Assembly (NCBI GenBank): GCA_030674185.1
Contig: CM060314.1
Span: 28,102,615-28,166,614, forward strand
Origin: Monoplex corrugatus
Taxonomy: Eukaryota > Mollusca > Gastropoda > Littorinimorpha > Ranellidae
Reading direction: 5' to 3'
Length of the DNA stretch: 64,000 bases
Part shown: piece after piece, positions 48,140 to 56,918 of the stretch
Numbering within the stretch: the stretch's first letter is position 1
Layout of the letters: each line of letters begins with the position of its first letter
The notes under the pieces: model-generated
What the model saw: the letters and a program-made list of their open reading frames with translations, nothing else
Told to the model about the DNA's origin: nothing
The model's database searches: none
Translations under genes and position numbers: made by a program

Positions 48140-50039
48140 CTGAAAACAACTTTTCTCCTGAATTCTGTAAATCCCACACACATATGAATATATTTTTGAT
48201 GGCTTTTCCATAAATGCAACCACGTAAGTAGACGTTTAAACATGCAAAAAGACATGCTGACAACACAAGAGGGGCAGATCTACAGAAATTTTTTTTTAAT
48301 TAGGTGAAATGGCCCAGCCAAGGAAGAGAAACCTGTTCCCTGTCTATGACATTGCAAATGTGTGTAACACGCACAATGGTATGCGCCAATTAATCATGAA
48401 CTATACAAAGACTATTAGAGACCATGCACTGTCACCATAATTTTCTGAAAAACCAATATAATTAAGTGAAATTAACCTGACAAAAAAATTTATAAATAAA
48501 CTGAATACACATACAAAATATAGACAGATTCATATCTTATCATGGTATGACAGTAAACTGTATCAAGAGCGCATACAGGAACAGAATATACTCTTGCATT
48601 TAAGTTAAATGCAGTGAATTTTCTGAACAATCAATAAAATTCAGTGAACACTGAACTGATGCTTCACATATTTTGTTATATTTCTGGCTTAACATAACAT
48701 ATTCAAGTAACCAGTTACCATTCTTCACGGAAGAAAAGAAAAAAAAAAGAAAGAAAAAAAAAGAACTGCAATCGAATTACACTACAGAATGTGAAGACTG
48801 AGGAGACTTCCTATCATACTACTGAGTTTCACTCATAGCTGTCGGCAATATTTAGGCATTTATTCTTGACAGTAACATTATGTATACACAATGAAAGACC
48901 AACCTTACAAAGAGCCCCAAACTGATTTTCAAAGCAATCATTACAATACAGTAACAGCATGTACTAGAATGCATAGACATTATCAAATCTTCCTGTCTCT
49001 GATTTTAGTTTATTGTACTTGTTTGATTGTCTCTTTTTGTTTCATTCAGAGAGAAAGAATAGCTGTATTCTACGGTAGCTATGTACAGCTGTAAGGCACA
49101 AGAACTTCTGTTCAAAGTTATCTAGGAAGAGAAAGAAAGAGGACATGGAAAATAAAGAGAATGATGAAGAAGATACATGTACAAGAATATGGCTACTTCT
49201 TTGATAAAAAAAAAAAAAAAGATTAAAACAACTGAGACTGAAACGCTTAAGCAAAATTTTGGAAGTTGTTGTATGTTTCCAAGTTTTCACTGTTACAATA
49301 CATTTAAATGAATTAGACCAGCAAAGTTTAAAAGCTGATTTCAAAATGTAAAAGACTAGGAAAAAAAGAAAAAAAAATCATTCTTAAAAACAAAGTTAAA
49401 AATATCACTGTTCCTCTTAAGACAAGGAAAGAATATCTCAAAATAAATCTATAACAATAGTAACAGAAATAATAACCAAACCAATAAAATCATGATCATA
49501 AATTTCCAAGATATTTTTTTAATACCTAAATAACCAGTTTGATCTTCATATTGGAAGAGGCCATGACAATACAGTATCATTCACTGCATTTTACTTTATC
49601 CACATCACTTCATAAAAGACAATCAGACCAGTGGCTCTGACTTGGCATGCTCAGATCTTAACTAACAATTTTACAATCAAGATACATAAACTTTGAAATT
49701 CACTCGAAAAGTACGCCTATAAACGCTACAGAAAAAACTGTCTTGACGACATGCAAACAATTAACCTGAAACAATTTCTGACTATTCTTACTGAACTATT
49801 CAGATATATAAATGCCACTATTCTAATAATGAAATTAATAATTCTTCTTATAAGAAATGTAAATGCGCTAATGTCATGAAATTCAAATGTAAATGTAGCA
49901 TAATTTTGCATAAACAATTCATCTACATGTCCACACAATCACACATATATGCACAAACATTCAAAAGTGTGAGAACACAAGTAAGCAAAGATTGGTGGGA
50001 ACTTCTCTTCAGAGCAGGATTTCATAATAAACAAATACT

Positions 50040-50155
50040 ATATGAAATAGAAGTAATAATAATGACGATAATAATAACAATAATAGTGCTGATAATAATA
50101 ATAATAATAATAATAATATTAATAATAATATTAATAATAATATTAATAACCCTAA
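50040..50155. repeat. (ATA)n-type microsatellite
   Basis: AATAAT units with GACGAT and ATTAAT variants. Confidence 0.9.
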
Positions 50156-50338
50156 TACTAATCATTGTTACCATAACAATACTTTCAAAACAGATAAATA
50201 CAGGAATAAACAACTATAACAAATACAAACAATAATTTTCACAAATACCAGTTTTCCAACAACGCATTCAACCTATAAAACTCAACAAGGACCCAGCAAG
50301 GCACAGCCTAGCTCAGCAGTGACGAACTGTGAGAATTT

Positions 50339-50492
50339 TCAAACGCCAAGGGAAGCAGCATTGTTTGATTTCTTCCCAATCTCCACAGCTGGTGAAGAGA
50401 GGCGGTCAGTTCCACCTCCTGCTGTCATGGCAACAGACTGGTGCTCCACATTGGAGGATGGGTGGGTCCAGGATGTGGTCTGGTTTAGATGA
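50339..50492 (-). CDS. STXBP4: Last coding exon of a WW-domain gene, probable STXBP4
   Basis: On the minus strand an acceptor (AATGGTTTCAG at about 50503-50493) opens 154 bases that end in TGA at 50341-50339. One base completes the codon split with the exon at 56861-56918, giving Asn. The frame then reads HLNQTTSWTHPSSN, the second half of a WW domain with the second Trp and the final Pro, then about 36 residues and the stop. WW domains bind proline-rich partners. In syntaxin-binding protein 4 (Synip), which acts in syntaxin-dependent vesicle fusion, a single WW domain sits at the very C-terminus and is followed by a short tail, as here. The YxINHxxQTTSWxHP pattern is closest in my memory to that family; other WW proteins remain possible. 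Upstream PDZ and coiled-coil exons are not in view. No break is seen. Confidence 0.75.
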
Positions 50493-50585
50493 CTGAAACC
50501 ATTCATTGATTATTACACTCTATCAGGAAAAGTATTTTAATAAGATTCATTGATTGTATGTGTGTGCTGTGCTTTGTGTGTATCT

Positions 50586-50712
<127 letters not shown>

Positions 50713-51277
50713 ATGTTGTTCTTTCTTTCTTTCTTCAATCAATCTCCCCATTCTGTACAAATGTGATTGTCTTATATCGACAAGAAACTGGTATGTGTCT
50801 GTGTATCAGTGTATATGTAAGTGTGTCTGTAACAGAAATGTTAGCAAGCATGAGCACACGCATAAACACACACAATGTGGATGTGCCTACAAAAGACAAA
50901 CACATGATGATGTATGCACAGTATATGTGACGCTCCACCACGAAATGAGTCGTAAGTTCCCTCAGGCTATTTTGAGCTAGCAGCCGAATACATGTTATGG
51001 GGGTTGCACCCTCGAATTTTGTATTTTCACTGAAATCGTCAGAGAAATCATTTTTCTATCCACTGACGAAGGGATTTTTTTTCTATCGACCTCCAATGTG
51101 AAGAAAATTGTCATTAAGTGGACCTACCCTTTGAAAACAGTGACAATTTTGATAGAGAAAGCCTCTAAAATTAGCGATTTGTCAATAGCTGCCACCCGTT
51201 TTTTGCCTGGAGTTGACCCGTCGAGTTGGGTATGCCTAGAAAGCTTAGTTTCAGCACATTTCAAATATTCTAAGTCT

Positions 51278-51402
51278 GATTGGCTGAGTTTAAAATAGTT
51301 AACCAATGAGAGCCTGAAAAGAAAGGAATCCCTGTAAACAAGTCGTCACTACGGAGGGATTTCATCTAACGTCATTGGGCTATTCCAATCACGTGACCAA
51401 AA
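51278..51402 (+). promoter_or_regulatory. Putative promoter of the DUF7869-type gene
   Basis: Just upstream of the first ATG are an inverted CCAAT box (GATTGGCT, about 51279), a direct one (CCAATGAG, about 51302), and CCAATCACGTGACC (about 51386), which combines a CCAAT box with a USF-type E-box. The ATG context is AAAATGG. No TATA box is evident. Confidence 0.45.
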
Positions 51403-51892
51403 ATGGCGTCTTCTACCGAATGTGCTCGACAGCTCGCTGCTGCCGCATTAAATTCGGCTCATGATGCAAATATTTTTCATGATAGCGATGCACATCGAGT
51501 CAACAAGCTTATTGAAGAGTTTTTTGTTACATCAACATCCTCTGACAACGAGAATGCAACTTCCGACGAAGAATCTCACCCCGATTCTAGTTTGAGTGTA
51601 ACCAGCGATGATGAAGCAGAACCTGAAGACAGAGATGTAGTCAGTGTGACACAGCCAGATCTGTACTGCGACATAGAAGAGGGGATGGATCTGTCGCATG
51701 AAAAAGAAAGCACAGCAGTCAAAAACTTCGACTGCAAATGCAAGCTCAAACATCAGGCAAGGAGTGACAGCAGTTGTGGGGAGAACTCATCCATGACCGA
51801 CGACTGGAATGTCTCCAAGCAAGGCTGCATTTCCCAGTTTTCTTCCGAGGAAGTGTTGACTATGAGGATGAACATGGCAGAATTTAATGAGG
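51403..51892 (+). CDS. DUF7869-type transposon protein, exon 1
   Basis: The exon starts at ATG in good context and gives 163 codons plus one base, ending GAATTTAATGAG|G before the donor GTAAGG. The N-terminus is rich in Ser, Asp and Glu (HRVNKLIEEFFVTSTSSDNE, SDDEAEPED), as in the acidic leaders of many transposases. A FDCKCKLKHQ segment with later Cys residues could bind a metal; homologous proteins have a Cys-rich segment at this point. The frame runs on past the donor into a CA microsatellite, and that extension is not coding. Phase 1 matches exon 2. Confidence 0.75.
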
Positions 51893-52042
51893 GTAAGGCT
51901 TTATTTATTTATATTATTATTTTACTTGGTACTTATTACGCAGTATCTTTCCTTTCCTCTCGCTTATTTTCTCCTACCCACCCCCCCCCCCCCTCTCTCT
52001 CTTCTGACTCTGAGACTCTCCTTCTCACACTCTCTGTCTCTC

Positions 52043-52044
52043 TT

Positions 52045-52121
<77 letters not shown>

Positions 52122-52122
52122 A
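52043..52122. repeat. (CA)n microsatellite in intron 1
   Basis: A CA run of about 75 bp after a C and CT run at 51977-52040. Confidence 0.95.
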
Positions 52123-52498
52123 TACTCATACACACATGCAAAGTCGGACTGACTTTGTGTATTGTTGGGATTACTGTAAGAAAAAAAGCAAACCTATGCT
52201 TGCTATCATCTTTTGAAAACGCACCCTTTATCAACTAACTTTATTGTTTTGATAATGAAAATAGCTTACATAAGCACAAGGTAGTAGTAATGGTCAGTCA
52301 GAAATCAACAGAGTTTTGAGTTTTAATTCATACTTTGGTGAGTATTCTTTAATTCATGTTTTTCACACACAAAAATGACAGACCTGAGTTATTCTTAAAA
52401 GAAATGGTCACAGTTATCAATTAACTTCATTTATGTAGGTATTGATTAGTCAATTCTATGCATAACATTTGATTATTGTATAATTATCTTGTCTTAAG

Positions 52499-52664
52499 GG
52501 GAGAAGGACATGCTGCTACTGGGAATTCTGGCTGGAACTCCTATGAACACCAGCGAGATGACTCAGCTCAAGCCACATCGCAAAGCAAAACGCCAACGCC
52601 AGAGAACAACATACATTTTTCAGTCTCACTCTGTTTGCAGAGAAACCTTTAAATTCATTTATGG
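52499..52664 (+). CDS. DUF7869-type transposon protein, exon 2
   Basis: Acceptor TTGTCTTAAG and donor GTAAGA flank 166 bases. Joined to exon 1 the frame reads GEKDMLLLGILAGTPMN, then a basic stretch (KPHRKAKRQRQRTTYIFQ) and SVCRETFKFIYG. In this family a similar segment, KRxRxRTxYxF followed by VCxxxFxFxHG, precedes a helical DNA-binding-like region. The exon ends in phase 2 and the glycine codon is completed by exon 3. Confidence 0.75.
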
Positions 52665-53358
52665 GTAAGATGTTATAATATTCTCTCTCTTTGCCTCTCT
52701 CTCTATTCCATTTAAATATATCTTACATACACAGATAATACAAATTTCTATGTGATTTATATTAAATCAGTTTGCTAGTTTCAGTACATCATCAATGCAA
52801 TAGTCATAATATGCTGCTTGAAATTTCTATTGCATACATATCTCAGTACAATGCAAACTGTTGTCAACTGTATGTGCAAAATTAAACATAAAAAAACAAG
52901 CAAGTAAACCAAAAACAACAATAACAACAACAAAATTTGTGTACATGTATCCTTTACACTACACATCTTCTCTTGTTTTATCTATTTTACAAAATAATAT
53001 AGTCTGTGACTTTTTTGCCTAAATCACTGTGTCCTACTTTAATTTCAGCTGTAAATTATAATCATTTTCTGAGATCTGATAAAAATTACCATTATGTTGC
53101 AGAATGATGTTAACTCTGTGGCATTACTCCAGAATGTATCAAAACATAACCATGATATTTTGTGAAATTTACTTATATTTCAATGTAAATTTTGTTAAAT
53201 TGTGTCTGCGAGATAGTTACAGGAAGCTGAATCGCTCATCAAGTTATTGCATGCACCCTTTAATACATTTTTTTTGTCATGTTAAAGATTGACAATGAAA
53301 AGAAATCTGTGATATTTTGAATACTATTTTAATTATCTGTGTGTTTTGTGTGTTGTAG

Positions 53359-53639
53359 GATTAGCCAAAACAAGTTAACTGCTTTGCTGAAACACTATCT
53401 GGAGCATGGCTTGACACCAAGAAAGAAGAAGTGGGGTGGGAGAAAATTTAACACCAATGCCTTCAGCCCAACTGACATCCAGAGGGTGGTGCATTTTCTA
53501 CACAATTTTGCTGAAGACCATGCTTTGGTACTACCGGGGAGAGTACCAGGCTTCAGGAAGACAGATGTGAAAATCCTTCCTTCATCGCAGACAAAAGCAG
53601 CCATATGGAGGCACTACCAAAGGCTTGCAATCGCTAGAG
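53359..53639 (+). CDS. DUF7869-type transposon protein, exon 3
   Basis: Acceptor TGTGTTGTAG and donor G|GTAATT flank 281 bases. The frame reads ISQNKLTALLKHYLEHGLTP, a probable helix-turn-helix-like region, then RKKKWGGRKFNTNAFSP, VVHFLHNFAEDHALVLPGRV and PGFRKTDVKILPSS. The LPGRxPGF and LLPSS-like blocks are conserved in the DUF7869 protein group as I know it. Splice phases fit exons 2 and 4. No stop or frameshift is seen. Confidence 0.8.
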
Positions 53640-54174
53640 GTAATTCTGGCAATCCCAATGGTCAATCAAATTAAATGTAACTTTTGTCAATTTGACAGGT
53701 TAAATTTTAGTTTATAGTTTCAATGTAAATATTCCTCTAAGATGAACCTAATTCTGTTGAAAAATAAGACAGACTTGAAATATTACTTGCACTGGAATCA
53801 ATTTTTATGAGAGATTTGAGGCATAATTGTAAGCTATTAGGAAGTGATTGACTGATTTGTTATGCTTTTGTAGAGAGAAATGCAATTAACTTTGTGTGTA
53901 CAAATTGAAAATATACTTTAATGATAATTAGTAAATCAAAAAGCAGCAGTGAGTCAACTTGCCTGATAGAAAATTGTATTGGTCACCTCCTTATTTTTTT
54001 TACAATAATTTGGAATTAGAACACAAAAATAAGTTATAGGCAAAACTAATGGATTTATTCAATTTGGTCTCTCATTATCATAGCTGCATTGTAAGTTTAA
54101 ACTTTATAGCAACAATGAAATCTGTAATTGTGTGTTAGATTTACACAGTAACGTCATTGAAAACCTAATGTATT

Positions 54175-54537
54175 CATTTGTACACTGTGTTATTTTACAT
54201 TACTGTCACTAAAGAATCAGATTCATCATTTGTACACAGTGTTATGTTACATTACTGTCACTAAAGAATCAGATTCATCATTTGTACACTGTGTTATGTT
54301 ACATTACTGTCACTAAAGAATCAGATTCATCATTTGTACACTGTGTTATTTTACATTACTGTCACTAAAGAATCAGATTCATCATTTGTACACTGTGTTA
54401 TTTTACATTACTGTCACTAAAGAATCAGATTCATCATTTGTACACTGTGTTATTTTACATTATTGTCACTAAAGAATCAGATTCATCATTTGTACACTGT
54501 GTTATTTTACATTATTGTCACTACAGAATCAGATTCA
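54175..54537 (+). repeat. 52 bp minisatellite, about 7 units, in intron 3
   Basis: Units begin at 54189, 54241, 54293 and so on, exactly 52 bp apart. The unit holds GTTATTTTACATTACTGTCA, CTAAAGAATCAGATTCATCA and TTTGTACACTGT. Copies differ by only one or two bases (ATTTTA or ATGTTA; CATTA or TATTG), so the array is young. It ends 45 bp before exon 4. Confidence 0.95.
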
Positions 54538-54582
54538 CAGTGAATTCTTTCTTGAATGGCTATTTTTATTGTGTGCTTTCAG

Positions 54583-55690
54583 GACATCATGCTGTCGGCA
54601 AGTCTTCCTTCTACAAATTTTGGCAGCAATATGTCCCCTTCATCATTGTTGGCAGGCCAATGATGGATCTCTGCTGGAAGTATAAGCAGAATGATGAGAA
54701 GATCCGGCGCACTGCCAACCTACCTGAAGAAGAAAAATGCCAAAAATTGCAAGAACAGATTGAGCATCTGCGGATTGTGGAAGAGGAGAGGAGTTTTTAC
54801 AGGAAAATGGTGGCAGAATCAAAGGCTGCTGCAGCTGCTGCTGGAATCACCAAGCTTTGCCCTCATCCCCCTAACTCTATGCAGGGCAGGTTTCACTACA
54901 GTTTTGATTTTGAACAGCAGATTCACTATCCCAGCAGTCCCTTGCAACCAGGCCCGGTCTATTTCCTCACCCCACGAAAATGTGGCATCTTTGGGGTCTG
55001 TGCTGAGGGTCTGCCCCAACAGATCAATTACTTAATTGACGAGGGCATGACTGGCAGCAAAGGCTCCAATACTGTTATCTCACTCCTCCATCACTTTTTC
55101 CAGTTCTATGAAGTGGGAGAGGAGTGCCTGGATCTCCACTGTGACAACTGTAGTGGACAAAATAAAAATAATTTCATGTTGTTTTATTTGGCCTGGAGAA
55201 TCCTACGCGGCCTCAACAAGGAAATAAAATCAATTTCATTCCAGCAGGCCACACAAAATTTGCTCCCGACTGGTGCTTCGGCCTGCTGAAGAAGCGTTTC
55301 CACGTCTGTGAAGTCCAGTGCCTGCAAGACATGGTGTATGTGATGGACACAAGCAGCACCAAGGCAATCAACTGCGCTCAGCTTGTGGGCACCGAAGATG
55401 GGAAAGTGTTCGTTCCGATGTATGACTGGCAAACCTTTTTCAGCACCAGTTTCCGCATGCTGAAAGGCATCAATGAAAACCATCATTTCCGATTTTCATC
55501 GGATATGCCTGGATTTGTCTTCCACAAACAATGTCTGGGAGATGTGGAAACAACATTCCAGTTGGCCCGTGATGTTTGTGTGGCTCGGAACGAACTCAAT
55601 ACCCTGCCCCCCATTATTCCTCCACCTGGCCTCTCACAAGCTCGGCAGGAGTATCTGCGACAACAGATTCGCCCTTTTGTGCGATCTTGA
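54583..55690 (+). pseudogene. DUF7869-type transposon protein, exon 4 (catalytic-like domain), frameshifted
   Basis: The acceptor TGTGCTTTCAG opens the exon. The frame gives SSFYKFWQQYVPFIIVGRPM, a coiled-coil-like helix (EEEKCQKLQEQIEHLRIVEE), then the DUF7869 region: DFEQQIHYP, a GPVYFLTPRKCGIFGVCAEG block, LHCDNCSGQNKNNFMLFYLA, and, one frame over, GHTKFAPDWCFGLLKKRF. The conserved Asp residues in DFEQQ, HCDNC and PDW suggest an RNase H-like catalytic core; this is inferred, not shown. The frame changes by one base near 55238-55246 (PAGHTKF is only readable in the second frame), so the protein as given stops at 55289. The second frame then stays open to TGA at 55688-55690. DLEQNEKKGFLDYVLTCNK, readable in the first frame after about 55684 and followed by AAAG|GTAGGC, could mean a second shift and another exon. 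A recent mutation or an assembly error could explain it. Confidence 0.75.
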
Positions 55691-56102
55691 GCAGAATGAG
55701 AAAAAAGGTTTTCTAGATTATGTTCTAACATGCAACAAAGGTAGGCTCGTTTTCCCTTTCTTTGTTTTTTTTTTGTTTTTGTTTTTTTTAAGGAACAAGA
55801 ATCACAAATATAAATTTTGTTTGATCATAAAATTAGCATTATAGTGCCTTTTAGATTTTATTTGTTTTTGCAGCAGATTTTGAGTTCATAACTTTATTGA
55901 CATTCGTCAGCAAATTTCTGATATTAAAATGAAGGGACATAATCACGAAATTGTTAATATAAAGAATGGTAGCATAATACAAAGCCTAATCTATATTTTT
56001 GTATGATTTTTGGTATAAACATTTGTAACATGTTACAACACTTGTGTGCACAATTTCTTTAAGATTGATGCATGGTTGCTAAGGAAAATTTGTGAACCAA
56101 CT
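55691..56102. other. 3' part of the DUF7869-type transposon, no gene seen
   Basis: T-rich sequence with a poly-T run near 55766-55790. A possible further exon end is noted at about 55740; nothing else is recognised. Confidence 0.4.
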
Positions 56103-56106
56103 TTAA

Positions 56107-56613
56107 CCCTCTGGGCCCGAATGCGACCTACAGGTCGCAACGCTTTGTGTGACCGTATTCCAAGTGCACGCTGTACGTCGCCACCGCACAGTGGATCAAA
56201 CAGCCGGGTCTCGCTCTATTTTTATATTATCCAATCAGAATAATTCCTTCCCAGTCGCTGCAGAACACTTCAATTTGCACATGGCAGCCTCCATTGTGAT
56301 AGTTTGGTGTACGTTTTGTCAGTTTTCACAATGAAAAGATCAACTCCTCAACCTTTGACCTCTCGTGAGGCAAACAAGCGCCAGCGTTTTTTCACCACTG
56401 AGCAAGTGCTTGAAGCTTTGTACGATTCCGATTCAGATGAGATAACTTCAAGGTAGTCCTTTCTGTAATACTTTTATACTGTTTTTTGTGGTTGTTTGTC
56501 AGTAGTTTGTCTCTTATGCATGCATTACTACGATGGGGTAGATTTTCAGTGCACTCTGCTCAGGAGCCCAGGAATAGTGTATTGTATGGCTCAGGGAGCT
56601 AGGGCTCAAAGGG
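56107..56613 (+). mobile_element. Non-autonomous piggyBac derivative nested in the DUF7869 transposon
   Basis: TTAA flanks both ends (56103-56106, 56614-56617). The termini are CCCTCTGGGCCC on the left and, reversed, CCCTTTGAGCCC on the right. A palindrome GCGACCTACAGGTCGC lies just inside the left end (about 56123). The 507 bp element keeps the start of a transposase gene (56331). TTAA targets and CCC ends are diagnostic of the piggyBac superfamily. Its termini differ from those of the intact element at 59944, so it belongs to another family. Confidence 0.85.
56331..56456 (+). pseudogene. Truncated piggyBac transposase N-terminus
   Basis: The ATG at 56331 opens a 41-codon frame: MKRSTPQPLTSREANKRQRF, then FTTEQVLEALYDSDSDEITS, and stops at TAG. 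A short segment with EVLxxLxDSDSD near the start is typical of piggyBac transposases. The end could also be a splice donor (CAAG|GTAGTC), but no catalytic exon follows inside the element. It is a deletion remnant. Confidence 0.65.
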
Positions 56614-56860
56614 TTAAATAACTTTAAACACCTTTTTCTCAAAATCGCGCTTTTGAGGGTTGACATGTTCAAAGTTGAATAACTCAGCCATTATTTCTCC
56701 AAATGACAAGCAGTTTGCACCATCAGAAAGAGCACAAAAAATACTACAAGAAACAGTGGAAAACTCAGTTTTGTTTGAGGGGAACTTAAGACTCATTTCG
56801 TGGTGGAGCGCCACATATGCACACATATATACACACGCAAACATGCAAACATACACTTAC

Positions 56861-56918
56861 TTGATATAGTAACGAACTCCTTCAGCAGTGTAGTTCTCCT
56901 CCCACCCGAATGGCAATG
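56861..56918 (-). CDS. STXBP4: Penultimate exon of the WW-domain gene, probable STXBP4
   Basis: On the minus strand the acceptor ATGTTTCAG and the donor ATCAA|GTAAGT flank 58 bases. After two bases completing an upstream codon, the frame reads LPFGWEENYTAEGVRYYI, with the first WW Trp and the double Tyr. The last two bases (AA) join T at 50492 to give Asn, so the two exons make one WW domain of about 30 residues. The intron that splits the domain is 6.4 kb long because the DUF7869 transposon lies in it. The next upstream exon is not recognisable before the window ends. Confidence 0.8.

Larger units (their letters stand above)
41281..50338 (-). other. Simple-repeat-poor, transposon-poor island downstream of the WW-domain gene
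   Basis: For about 9 kb there is almost none of the microsatellite and element content seen on either side; only short GT (43147-43178) and ATA (50090-50150) runs occur. The plus strand is A-rich, so the minus strand is T-rich, as in transcribed 3' untranslated DNA. A polyadenylation-type AATAAA on the minus strand lies at about 41313-41318, near where the island ends. It could be an exceptionally long 3' UTR of the WW-domain gene, or a separate minus-strand gene body with short exons (see 42204, 42336 and 48114). I cannot decide between these from sequence alone. Confidence 0.45.
50927..56814 (+). mobile_element. DNA transposon with ~38 bp inverted ends carrying a DUF7869-type gene
   Basis: The left end reads GTGACGCTCCACCACGAAA and goes on TGAGTCGTAAGTTCCCTC. 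The right end, reversed, reads GTGGCGCTCCACCACGAAA and goes on TGAGTCTTAAGTTCCCCTC: about 36 of 38 bases agree with one gap. ATAT lies on each side (50923-50926 and 56815-56818), the most likely 4 bp target duplication; a 2 bp TA reading with two more terminal bases is also possible. Inside is one plus-strand multi-exon gene and a later piggyBac-derived insertion (56107-56613). The whole sits in the last intron of the minus-strand WW-domain gene, 46 bp from the donor of the exon at 56861. That a DUF7869 protein is the transposase of this element is my inference from its position between the ends. Confidence 0.8.

Noticed and set aside
54175..54537. Regularly spaced repeats as a CRISPR-like array
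   Set aside because: The units are contiguous 52 bp tandem repeats without unique spacers, in a eukaryotic intron.
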